64,000 nucleotides of DNA from Brienomyrus brachyistius (lineage: Eukaryota > Chordata > Actinopteri > Osteoglossiformes > Mormyridae), in the NCBI RefSeq assembly GCF_023856365.1, contig NC_064545.1, forward strand, positions 124,001-188,000, written 5' to 3'. How positions within the stretch are numbered: the first letter of the stretch is position 1; every line of letters starts with the position of its first letter. The notes under the pieces were generated by a model. The model saw only the letters and a program-made list of their open reading frames with translations. It did no database searches and was not told where the DNA came from. The translations under genes and the position numbers were made by a program. Shown here piece after piece: positions 44,705 through 57,100 of the stretch.

Positions 44705-45749
44705 TACACACAATATGTTGTAGTCCTGAGTACTGATGGGTACTAGTGGCCCACGCAAGGCAGTGCTGGCTGTCGTCCCGGGCAAGCTGCAGGTTCATTG
44801 GCTGGATGTAGGTCAGCTGGGTTTTGGGTCTACAGGTAACATGGGAACCTTGATACGGGCGGCTTGCAAGTCGACGTGAGCCCAGGATTCGTCCGGCTGT
44901 GTGTTCTCACCTTTTAGCTCCTGGTGTTTATCTTCTGTGCTACTAGGAGGCGTGTAGTAATCCTGTTGAAACAGGACAGCATCACTCCCGTCAGCCAATG
45001 GGATGAGTGCAGGAGACGACCGGAAGCGGTTTGAATGGACGATGGTGTTGGAGAGTGATTCCACACCTACAGTGCTGCGTAGGGGACCTTCGAGGCCTCT
45101 GAATCTGACTGGGATGTGCCCCCCCCCCCCAAAAAAAAAAAGATGATATCTGTTAATATCTGTTACGGAAGGTGATGCAGATCTTTCCTGGGGGGTGGAA
45201 ATCTGCTTCACTGTTTATTATCTGCTGTCCTGAAATTGTATTAAAGTCTCAAAGAAACGTGTTTAATAATAAGATAGTATTGGTCAGTGTTTTCCGATCC
45301 AGTCTGCGGGGACCCAGAGTCGGTCCATGTTTTTCATCCCTCCCAACTCCTAGGTCCCTGAGGACCAGATTGGGAAACAATACTATTGGTGATTGAGGTG
45401 GATCTTGATGTTTCCATTAAAGTGATCGTTTCATATCCCTGTGCGTAATACCTTTATGCCAAATGTCTTGCCTGGAATCGTGTCCTGTCTTTAATGGCCC
45501 TGGCAGGCTGTAACCAGGATGCACGTGGCGTACATAAATGCATTGATCTGGCCCTCGCTCTCCTCAGCATGTCTGTGATCGATAAAGGGGGCTGGGTTGC
45601 ACACACTTGGGAGCATGCAGACGTCAGCTTGGACGGGTGGGGGTCTTTGTGTTAATTACAGCATGCATTTGAATGCATTTTGAATGTTGTGATATTGTTC
45701 ATACCTGTCCTCATGCCACATTCAGGTAGCGGTTATCCTCCTGCTCCAA
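43586..45749. other. Mostly non-coding stretch after the LTR element
   Basis: I see no recognised gene. It includes a (TA)n(CA)n microsatellite at about 44671-44712, a hAT-like MITE at 45285-45382, and a minus-strand open segment with good splice signals (44911-45106) discussed as a finding. Confidence 0.45.
45285..45382. mobile_element. Short palindromic hAT-like MITE, copy 3
   Basis: The left end is CAGTGTTTTCCGATCCAGTC; the right half contains GAGGACCAGATTGGGAAAC, its inverse. The flanks GTATTGGT and CTATTGGT give an 8-bp duplication with one mismatch. Confidence 0.6.
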
Positions 45750-46340
45750 ATGGTGGGGAGATCACCGCCATTCACACGTGTGGGCGTCTCCCCCTGGATT
45801 ACCAGCCTTCATCCCGGCACTGGCCATCAGCATGCGCAGCGCTGCTCCTGCAGTCAGGATCTCCGCATTACCGTGCGGTTCGCCACCCGGTCTCTCCCCC
45901 CCCCCCCCCGCCCTTTCTATTCGCAGCAGCCTCGGCGGCCGGGCATGCGCGAGTCGGCGCTTGTGTTTCCCTGAGAGGCAGGCGGGCGGGCGGACAGCGA
46001 GAGAGCGAGCGAGGGGGATGCTGGGGGCTGCCGGCTGCCACGGCTGGGAAGGACTGACGCGCTGCCCGTCGCTCGCCTCCTGCCTGGCACTGCCCACCGC
46101 CGGAGTCGCGTCGCCCCCCCGCCAGCGGGCACCACACCAGGTAGGAGGGACAGGGGTCTCCATCCCCCTGCATAACGCATGGGGCGGGGGGGGGGGGCGA
46201 ATCTCTGCATCGGATCCCAATCAGCATATTCTGCCCGGACGGCCGCTTTTTCCGGGAAACACATCCCAGCGGCGGAGGACGGATCCCGCTTCGTTGCCGT
46301 GATACGCGGCTTGTCGCTGCCTTGCTAGCTGTCAGCTGCG
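45750..46340 (+). promoter_or_regulatory. CpG island with a candidate first exon and splice donor
   Basis: The region is much richer in CG than its surroundings. A consensus donor CAG|GTAGGA lies at 46141. An ATG at 46018 opens a frame that runs without a stop to this donor in phase 0, and the next recognised plus-strand exon (48134, LRRC49) also starts in phase 0. It may be the promoter and first exon of an LRRC49 transcript or of an unrelated gene. The many overlapping open frames on both strands here follow from high GC content and are not evidence of genes. Confidence 0.45.
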
Positions 46341-46950
46341 CGCGTGCATCTGCGTCTGCGTGCACAAAGGCTCGAAGTTCCCGCATCAGCATGCCAGACT
46401 GCAGCAGATAAAGCTGTATCGTGCTCGGCTGGGTGGAAATGTAGCATAAGGGCAGCAGACAATGTCAGCTCTGATCAAGGGCGACTGTCGCCTGCTGTAA
46501 TTTTTATTTCATTCATCTGTCTCTCTCTCTCCTTTTCTGAGCTGTCCTTGGTAATCTGTTGGTTTCGTATAAGGAATGAGATTCCTGTTCATTTAGTGTG
46601 TGTCTCCATAATCATCTGTGGCCATTGCTCGCTGGGGACATGTGCATTACTACTCCTGCCGGTGTCCCTAGGTTGTCGGGGCGGGAGGGGAATTATGACT
46701 GAAGACATTTTGCCGTTACCACAAAGGGGAAGAGCTCCTGGAGCAGCTGAATTTGAGTGGTTTGCTGTTATAAAGTGGCATTAACTGCAGACAAAGTCTG
46801 CTCACAATGGCTTGTCTTTTAAAATCCTGGTTATTTTTCTTAACTAGCTTCAATTCCCTTCTTAGCTGCTTCTGGTTAGTATGTTTATGCATGTTAAAAT
46901 GTCAGACTGCATGTGATTACACCTGTCCGGGCCAGGGTGGGGCTCTGCAG

Positions 46951-47014
<64 letters not shown>

Positions 47015-48133
47015 TCTCCATGATGCCCATCTCAGCCTCTGCTTTGGCCACTGCATCAGAGAGCATATAGCAAAGCCTCAGCCTGTGGTAGTCTATGATT
47101 TAGAGCCCCCCACCCCCCCATCTTAGCTGGGGGAGCACAGTGACCAAGAAGAGATGCACAGCTGGCCTGAGTTATTAGATGGGTAACTTTAAACAGTTTG
47201 TCAACAGGATGTATCAAGTGACGCCCTCTGAGAAGCGGAATATACCAGGAAGGGGCGGAGTTTGTGCCGTTCTTAAGCACACGGAGGCTCCGAAACAGCC
47301 GAACACATTCATACACTGATCTGAGGGAGGGATGAAGGCCTGGCACTCGAGTGCATCCTGCCTGCTGGTGGTTCCCTTCAGATGCAATATGAGTGCTGGG
47401 ATGCAGATCTCGGCGTGTGGCTCGTAAGATCTCTCCAGCATGTGCTTCTAAAGGAGACTCGCAATCAGTACCTGGCCTCTGCTTTCCTTGCACCATCTCT
47501 GTAGGCGTGAGGCACAGACCTGCAGCCTGTTAAGATTATCACTCTGGTTTTACTCTTGTGATTTAAGACGACTAGCCAGGTGCTGTTTAAATGTACAATG
47601 TCTAGTATGAAGAGCAAAATGTTTTAATCAATTATCAGTATTTTCATTTGGTCAAATGGAAAATTATACAGGACGTATGACAATTATGAAAATTCCCATA
47701 ATTTTCTGTAGTTTATAATATACATAGATCCAGAGTATGAGCTGAGAGGCATTGAACAGAGTGCAGGAAAAATCGAGATTTAATATTTCAGGCTGTGAAA
47801 TTACTGGCACTGTGGCAGGATTTCAGAGGTGTGCGGTCTAAGGTGACCTGGGGAGATGAAATGTGTTGAGGGGAAAATAGAAATTCAAGGTGACAATGTA
47901 TCAGAGCAAACCCAAATGCCGCTGCATCTCTGCTTGCTCCATTAGTAATTAAAAACATTTATATTAAAATGATAAATTCAGATTTTTAATTTCCTGGGAC
48001 CGTGAACAGAAGCTGTGGTTAGAAAATGGAAGGATGGATGGATGGATGTCAGTGTGCTTTTCAGTGCTGAGCTGATTGGGCTAACGGTGCATGCAGTAAA
48101 TGGTGTGATGAACTCGTGCACCTTTTGTTGCAG
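46141..48133. other. Probable intron
   Basis: I see no coding exon. A long (GT)n tract lies at 46952-47013. Confidence 0.4.
46952..47013. repeat. (GT)n microsatellite
   Basis: About 31 uninterrupted TG/GT units. Confidence 0.97.
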
Positions 48134-51100
48134 GAGGGGCACATGGCCTGTGTTCTACCACGGAAAGATGAGGAACGGAAGAGAGAGAGCCACAAGAACG
48201 CAGTGCACAAGGTACGCTCACTGGAAAGGCCTTTACCTCTTCATTTCCTACACTTTTGTTTATTCCTTCTCCTCAATATTCCAGGGAGGAATGGAGACTT
48301 GATCCTCTTTAGGAGAATACCCAGAAGATTCACCAAGACACTTTCAAATTTCAGGCTTTTTGGTCAGTAGGAACCACCCAGGAAAATGAGGGATTAGTTG
48401 GAGGGTTAAAATGTAAGAGTTTGGTGAGTCTTGGCTGTGATCGGCTGTGGCACGTTGGAGTTGGAACTGTGGGTGTCGGTCCACTGGCTGCAGTGACTTG
48501 GTCGCACGCGTCCATGACTGCATGAAGGAGAGCTTTCAATGGTCTGAACAAGCGCCTCCCAGCATCCTCAATGCGCAGCGTAGACCTTGTGTTAAACTAT
48601 TTTGTGCTGTTACTGTAACTTCAGATAGTTTCCATGTTCCTTTTAATGCACTGTCGTTCTATGACATTCCTATGACGTGTTCTAAGGAAGGAAACTTACT
48701 GCCGGGTGTGATGATATATAGAAAAATGACTGCAATCTCTCTACCTCAGCTCCTACTCCTCCATGATTTAAGATCTCCTGAAACCACTTGGTCTTTTTTT
48801 TAATGGAGGGGGCGTTTTACTCTCTCTGCAGGTGGTGATGGTGGTGGGGGTGCTTTCAGGTGAATTACGAGTTTGCTAGGGTTTGACATATCGATGCTTA
48901 GTGGAGCTGTATGCCTGGGCTTGTGGCTGGGTGATTGTTATGGACCCGGTACACTGGGAGACCGCCCCGGTTTTAGCCTCGAAGTAGCCGAGCTGCCCCC
49001 TCGTTCCCGCTTCCTGAAGGTCGTCTGTCACTCGCCTCTTTAACATTTCATCTCTGGTGTGTTATGACGCCATGGTAAACATCAGCCGTGTCTCCTGTTA
49101 ACCCAACCTGCAGGAGGGCTTCGTGGAGATGGATGCTCATGTATGCTAATTCAAGGAGTTTCTTTCCCAGAGTAGGTGTGTGAATTGTTCTGTTTAGGCC
49201 TGGTGTGTGTCTGTCCAATGTGTTTGACTGCAAGCGATTCTGCATTAGCACCAATGCAAGAGTGACATGCATTTACTTTTGTATCCCGATGCAATTTATT
49301 TCTTAATGTTTAATGAAGTGTATCTCTGCCTCTGCATTATCTTAATGATGCTGGATATATCGATATCGGTCCATATCTTGGCCGATTATTGCCAACCGAT
49401 ATTTAAACATTAGCAGTACCAGAGCTAAAGACACAACTAGTAAAATAATGGTGGTGACTGTATTGCATAGCAAACTGTCTTCAATAGTGGAGGACGTGGG
49501 ATTTTGTCGGTTCATTCACAAAAGTACCGACCTGCAAAATGTATTTAACCTGTAGAGCCATTTTTTTCGATTTCCACAAAATAAAATCAGTTTAGCAAAA
49601 ATATATTGGCTATCGGGGCGTCATGGTGGTGCAGTGGTTATCACTGTTGCCTCACACCTCTGGGATCCAGGTTCGAGTCTCCGCCTGGGTCACATGTGTG
49701 TGGAGTTTGCATGTTCTCCCCATGTCGTCGTGGGGTTTCCTCCGGGTACTCCGGTTTCCCCCCACAGTCCAAAAACATGCAGATGGCCCCCCATCCTGGT
49801 TTGTTTCGTGCCTCGTGCCCATTGCTTCCGGGATAGGCTCCGGACCCCCGCGACCCAGTAGGATAAGCGGTTTGGAAAATGGACGGATGGATGGATATTG
49901 GCTATCAGTATTGGTCAAAGTTTCAGTGCACCACTACATCGCCTGTTTTCCTCCAAATGAGACCTCTCGCATGAGCTTTAATCACATTCTTTAATGGGGG
50001 TGGGGTCCGTTCACCCAGTGTGTTTGAGAATATAAGCCAGATGGCCTATGTAAGGGTGTGTCCCATATGCTGAGGTGCGGGTCCCATGGCGTGACTTTTA
50101 TGTCTGTCCCTGCCTGGGCTTGTGTGGAGCAGCATGCTCAGTTTTGGAGCTGCTTACATCACTGGATCACACTGGCACCCAGCAGGATGTGGGCACGCAG
50201 TGCCGCCTTGTCCACCACACAGCCTTCCTGGTGTGTCGGGCCGTCTCTATGCCAAAGAGCATCTACCCTGGTGTGAAGCGAACACCATCCGGCCGACCGG
50301 CCATCTCAGTGACAGCCGGCACTCCGCTATCGGTTTCTCTCTCAGGGGGCCGGAATGAACACTCCAGCAAGTTGCTCAGGCTCGTCACTATCCCTTCAGA
50401 GACGCTTCCCGGGTTAAACACGATGGGCCAGGCACGTGGTTACGACCCGTAGTGGCGTCTCTGAGCAGGACAGGTGGAAACCTTCGCATTGAGTCATACG
50501 CTGGCCTCCATGACAGGTAATGCTTGAACAACTGTGAAAAGTCTCCAGTTAAGGACTGCAGAAAATATTGCCGTGGGGACTACACAAGTTAAAGTACGTC
50601 GCTGTTGGCCGACACCATTACGAGCAAATACTTTGGCACTGTATACATCATCACCAGAGCTACACGGCGAGTAGGTATTTAAAGCGCCCTAGATACTTGT
50701 GTAGTGCCACGTTCGCAGTGCTCTCAAGTTTATGGGACAAGTGCGGACAGATTGTGGGAGGGGCCTGTTTGCCTCTGCAGGTGTGTGAGTTACGCGCAGC
50801 CGCTCCGTCGCCGCACCACTGGGTGCTAAAGCGGGAAACCTGCTGCGACTTTAATGCCTCGTGCAGTTTATGAACCTTATAGGTCACGCAGTAGTAACCA
50901 TGTGATTTTGCGATAAAGTTACCATGGGAAATCTTTTTGGCCCTAACGGGGTAATGATGTGGATGGTGGCGGCATGTGTGCGTGTTTGTGTGTGTACATG
51001 TGTAACCCATGTGCTTTTGTGTGACCCGTGTCCTTCCAGGAGAAACGGCGTCAGGCCATCCGCAATGCGGCCCAGCAGTGGGAGGGCTTCAAGGCCTGCT

Positions 51101-54100
51101 TGGAGCTGCCAGCCCAATCCGGCTCCAGGGACGAGGGCAGCCCTGAGCACTGCCCACCCCAGCAGAACGACGGGCCGAGCCAGCAGCTCTCCCCAGACGA
51201 GCTGAAGTACGTGGGACCTGCAGGCCTGTAGCACGTTGGTTGGGATTGGGGCTTGGGCCCGGGGGGGGTTGGGGGGAAGGTCGGGTGACTGAGATTATTG
51301 GTTTCTCTCTGCAGGCTGACGTGTCCAGCTGGAGCCTCGGAGAGACCAGCTGGGGGCAGTGAGGCACGAATACGCACCAGTCGGCCCAGTAGCCCTCGGG
51401 ATCCCAGGTACGAGGTCTGTGCACAGGGGCTGTAGCAGAATGCAGGTTCCATGTGGTAGATATGAGTCTCATATTATCGTTATTGCCTCATTAGCATACA
51501 AGAATACCGGGATACAGTCGGTAAGTTGAGGGACAGCCCATGATCACCAGTTCAAATCCCAGGGCCGCCAGACTGATGCCACTGGTGGGACCCTAAGCAA
51601 GGCCTTGAACAGCCAGCTCCAGGGGCACTGCACACTGCACACTGGCTGCCCCTGTGCAGTGACTCCACCAGCTGGAGAGGAAGATGAGTTCAACAAAAAG
51701 AGAATTTACTGAGCTGTACTTTCCAGGTTTCAACAGGGATGAATACAGTGTTGCTGTTCTATAATTTGTATTATTTTCTAACTGTGTGCGGATCCTTCAA
51801 GCACGCATCCCAGGTCACATTTAGCGAGGGGGTTCAACCACAGACCTTGGCTTTGTGGCTGGTGAAATTTGGGTAAAATATGTCCAGGAGATCAAGGAAA
51901 CATAGCATCATATCACTGCTTTAGGCAGAGCGGTTAGCTGCTGTTATTTCCCCATTTGGTGTGCCCTTCACGCCTAACCCAGAGGTACAGGGAACCCTGC
52001 TGACTCCACTAGCCTCTAGGGTCACATACAGTGCAGCTTACAGTGTAGTGTGAAGTTAGGGTCACACGTCAAAACGCTCACTTCGTGTTAACATTCAGTC
52101 TGTACTTGCTAGTGTTTGTTGGTGGTCTCGACGGAAGTTTTCCAGTGGGGTTGGAATCGACACATTATTCCTGAGAGATGCAGGGGGCTGCATCTAATAG
52201 CTTTTCACCGTTCTGTTGCTGAAGTCAGCGTGCACTTCACTGGAAGTGCTTCAATCTGCCAGTATGCACAATTGGCCTGCTCTTCGTCTCACTGCGCTCT
52301 CAGGCTGTGGGCCCCAGGACTGCCACTGCATCTTTAATATCTTTAACGCTGTGTTTCCCTGTCCAGTTCTCGGGGATCCACAGGCGGTCCTCTTTTTTGC
52401 TTCCTCCGAGACCCCTGCAAGACAGTGCGCATTTTTGCTCCCGCCCAGCTCTGGCATTGCAGTGTGTCTCAATTGTTGCAGAGCTGCAGTTGGAGCCCCG
52501 CTTCAGAGTCTCTTTCGGGGAAAGTGAGAAGCTTATGAGTGTGGGGGATGCAGATTCAAATCCTAAATTCCACCCCTGATGCATGTAGAGCAGTGTTTCC
52601 GAATATGGTCCTTGGGAACCCACAGATGGTTCATATTTTTGAAGCTCCTGATGCATTATATCACACTTTGTGTTTTGTGAGGACAATGATGATCATCATA
52701 TCAATCAATAGAGATATACAAAAAAACCTTTTTTCCATCTAACCTTAGATTATTTTTTTCCCATTATTCTTGGAATGAGAGAAATTGTGCACTGAACTGT
52801 AACCTGGTTTAGTGTGAAAACATCTGATTTATTTCAGGATTTCCATCCTTGTCATTTCATTTGTTACTTTTGAATGGATCAGTAAACGTAACTGATAAGC
52901 GCCTAGTTAATGATGGTGCTGATTGTGGCTTGACTGGCAGCTTTACATTGCAAAGGCAAACATATGAACTCATCTCTATTCAACACGATCAAACTGATGT
53001 CATCAGAAAGGAAGATGGACGTATGACACAATGGGCCTGCCGCTGACCTCTTAGTGCGCTGTGTTTGACTGGGAGTTGCTGGAGAAATGAGTTACATGTT
53101 GGTGTATAGCGAGTCTGTCAGGGTGAGCGTGACAGTTTGCGAGGATGAATGAGTTTCTGTGTGTGCGTTTGAGGTGTCCCAGCTGTGCTTCTGGGAAAAG
53201 GAATGCGAGCTGAAATTTGGTTCCCTGTGAGTGTGTGTTCTTTAGATTTCTTTGAGGTCGAGTATGTGCGTGTTATGCAAACAGGTGTTGCTCTCCATTG
53301 TGGGTCTGTCTCCAAAGTATCTGTTGAAGTTATGAAATGTTATGAAGACATTTTTTTCTTAGTAATGAAAAGCGTTTGAAATGTTTTCTTCGTATCTGTT
53401 TGTGTTGTGATTTCTGCAAAGACAAAAAAAAGTGTCACTGAGGGAACGTGTCTCCAAACTTTCCATAGGATGGGAGCATGTGTGAGAGCTAGTGCACACT
53501 CACTAACCCACTAAGGTGACCGGCGGGAAGAATATAAACCATTAAGGCATCAAAATGATGAATGTAGGAAGTTTGCGGGCTTGAAGAAGGAGAGGTCATT
53601 GTGAAACGTTAAATCTGGGAAATGTTTTAGTAATTGTACGGAGAAAACTAGCAGGAGTGAGTGTTTTAGGAAAAACAGACACTGCTGCAGTAGTGGGAAG
53701 GAACAGGGAGGTGGAAGATTTATGGCGAGTGTGAAGGAAATTGTTCCATCAACCTGTGTGAACTGAGCCATAGAGACCCACCAAAATTCAAGATTCAAGA
53801 TCCTTTATTTGTCACCTACATGTTATGCAGTGAAATCTGTTACCTAAGTCACTCCTGGACTGTGCCGCAGAAAGAAGAGACAGTAATAAGGTATTTACAT
53901 TAGAAATAACAATTAGTAGACTAAGGCAATCCTGGAAGAGAAATAAAATTAAAATATAACATTAAATTAAAAAGTATATACAAGAGATCAGGGCCTGGAA
54001 TATGATGCATAAATGGAATAATAATTACATCTCAGAAGGCCTTGCCCACCAGGTCCCATAGGTGGGTCAATCTTGAAATATAGCCTTTGAAGACTCTTGA

Positions 54101-57100
54101 AATATAGAAAATTTGCAGCTCCTTGCAAAACGATTGAACCCCCCCCCCCTAAAATGATTTTCCTGCATTACATTTGATGCACATATTCGTCCAGTCCTTC
54201 TACAAAATATGTTTTACTGGTTCTGATTTATGTTTATTTTTGAGAAGACTGAACAGGCTGACTTTCTGTAATTTACCAAGCTTGGACAATCTCATAAAGC
54301 TGGGATTGTTATTGTAATCCGCTTTGTGTATGAACATAAGATTGATGTAGACTTAGTCCTCCGTTATGACTGGAGTGAGTTATCGTCACGCCGTCCGGCT
54401 GAAAGTGGACGCTGCATTCCAGGCAGGGCTCTATGGCAACATGGCAATCGGCCACCTCAGTGCCAATCCGCCGTGAGACTAGAGACAGACATGAGAGTCA
54501 CTGACATGACATGGGCTGCTGGCTCCTCCCTTCTCTTGGCCTGTTTTGAAAGAATTGGACCTCTGAGACTGACATAGGGTACTCTCTGGTTAGAGGGTAT
54601 AATGTTTGCTAGCCAGTGTTCAGGAAAGCTTTTCTGGCATGAAGAATAAAAGTATTATCTATAGAGATGACGTGCTCCTTATGTTTCTTTACAAAGCAAG
54701 GTTTTCCTTGTCAAGATGAATATTTTAGCCTGGATTAATTTTCTGCGATTTATGACGCTCTCAGCTCCCCCACCTAAATTTATTGCTGAAACGTGTCCCG
54801 CATTGGGGAGGAAAGTGTACAAGGATCAGACCGACAAACCATCTTAAAGTGAAGCAGGTGCACATGTCGCCTGGCTGCCCCACATTTAAACTTATTCTGC
54901 TTTTTCAAAATTGGGCCATTAAGTGTTTGGAGAAGCAAGGAATTTGAGCCCCCCTGGTGGGTTTTTAGAGGCAGTGTGTGTAAGACCATGTGGATTGCAG
55001 GATTTACTGTATACAGGTGCTGGGCAGAGAAATCGAATTTTTAGATGGGGAGTATTATTCCTGCCTCTTCGTAAGTATGGGGGAAAATCAGAGAGGATCC
55101 TGGGTGAGATTGTCTTAGTACTACATTTAGCCAGGAGGGAAACTATGTACTTCTTCCTATTGATTGTCTACAGGGGTTTTGGCAAGAATGTTTGGCAAAT
55201 CAGAACTTTATTCATTCCAGGATATGGATGAGCAACATGGTTTGCCATGTTCCTCAAGGACCAAGGTAACAGCTGAAGATGTTAAAGATCAGCAACTTCC
55301 TCACCTTACCGGGAAACCTTACTTAGATATCAGGATGAAAAACAGTGTGGTGTTGAAAGGTGAATCCCTCAGGTCAGAAGTTCCTCAGTTTGCTACGGAA
55401 GAAGAGCTATGGATTCTTCAGAGTACGGCTGGTTTTTCCCAGTATGCATCGATGCCTCTGAAATGGACATTTGTGCTGCTAGAAAAGAAAATCCACAACT
55501 GCAAAGAAAGAATCACGGTTGAAACCTGGAATGTACAGAACATCAAGTAGGGACAGCTGGATGGGGAACAGAGGGCAATGGGTCACTTACAACTCAGCAG
55601 CTTAGGCATCCATGAATTTAACAACTGAAATAGGATACTTCTCAGTTGTCAACACACTGTCAGGAAATATAATTGACACTGGCTGTCATAGTCAGGAGGG
55701 ACACTGGGCCTCTCTCACGATTGATCTTGTGTATCTTTACACCGAACATATTCATGAATTAAGGGGAAATCAGGAGCAGATCAGCAAATGGGCACTACTG
55801 ATGATTTTGACCTCCTTGGTCACATCAGTGCCTTTAAAACTGGCCCTCGATTCCAAATCCAGGCCTTGTTTTCAGTTCTGCCAGGTAGTTAGTTTTATTA
55901 ATTACTGATTGGCCAGAGACTTCACACCCGGCTCATGGGTAAAGCAAGGCTGGAAAATCAGCTTGGACCTTGAGGGCCGTGATTTGAATAGCCCTGGGTT
56001 ACATGCTTCTATGTACATACTCTTCCTTTCTCATTTGCAGTTTTTATTGTTGTCATTAATGTTTATTGTCTTATTTTCTTGCTGCTTTTGTATTGTGACA
56101 TACAGTAAGTTTTATAGTGTCTATGCATTCTGTTCATTTTTTTAAATAAAGTTACATTGCAAATGTGTGATTAGGGAGAGGAAAATCTGAATATGAAAAT
56201 CTGATTTTCATATTTTGCTGGATTTGTCCCTGGCTGTATGTGATGCTGTATGTGATGATTGCAGGTCCCCAGAGGCAGGGGGCGCCAGTGTGCAGAGCTT
56301 GTCCCTGTCAGACAGCCACCTGGCCGAGCTGGATGGGGACACGCTCCGCCTGTTTGGACTGGGGGCTCTGGAGGCCCTGGAGCGGGGCTGGGGGGCTCAG
56401 ACCGCTGGTGCTGTCACCGTCATTGCCTTCCGCTACATCCCCTTCGACGGCATCGCGCCTACACTGCCCCGCATCAGGGTGAAGTTCCCGAACCTGTCGG
56501 TGAGGTCGCGACCCATCATCCACTCGGACACCTCTACACTGGGGCACTGTTAGCCAGGGCTTGGTGGTGTTCCTTCACGATCCTCTTTGTGTTCCTGACA
56601 GCATCTGATCTTCTTCGAGACCAACATCAGCCGGTTGCCCCAGTTGGGTGCCCTGGCTCAGGTCCGGCGCCTGGAGCAGCTGACCATCCACCCCGACGGG
56701 AACCCGGTGGTGGACCTTGTTCTGTGGCGGCCCTTCGTCATCTTCCGCCTCAGCCACTTCAACCTGCAGAAGATCAACGGCCAGGAGGTTGGTTCCAGGT
56801 TGTTCATGACCCGCATTTTGGGGTGCCTCCCTTCGAGCGATGAGCGTGATGGGTTTGTGTGTGACAGGTGACCCTGGAGGACGTGATCACGGCGGAGAGA
56901 CTCTTTGGAGCCCTGGGTCACGTCACTGGCACTGAAACCCCACACTATCGCCTGCTGCTGTTATTGGACGAGTCCAGGTGAGTCCAGTCTGTAGTGTGTG
57001 TGGCATGTGGACTCAGACAGAAATGCGACTTCCTCTGAATCGGAAGCCCGGTGGTGTTTGGCATCCTTCGATCGGCCTGATTGGTCCTGGTTCATGACCA

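Noticed and set aside
45680..46400. Many overlapping frames on both strands at the CpG island
   Set aside because: High GC content removes stop codons; none shows a domain. Only the frame reaching the splice donor was kept, as a hypothesis.
46807..47070. Open frame across the GT repeat
   Set aside because: The Cys-Val run is a translation of the (GT)n microsatellite.
47056..47496. 146-codon minus-strand frame
   Set aside because: No domain, irregular composition, and no convincing splice sites.
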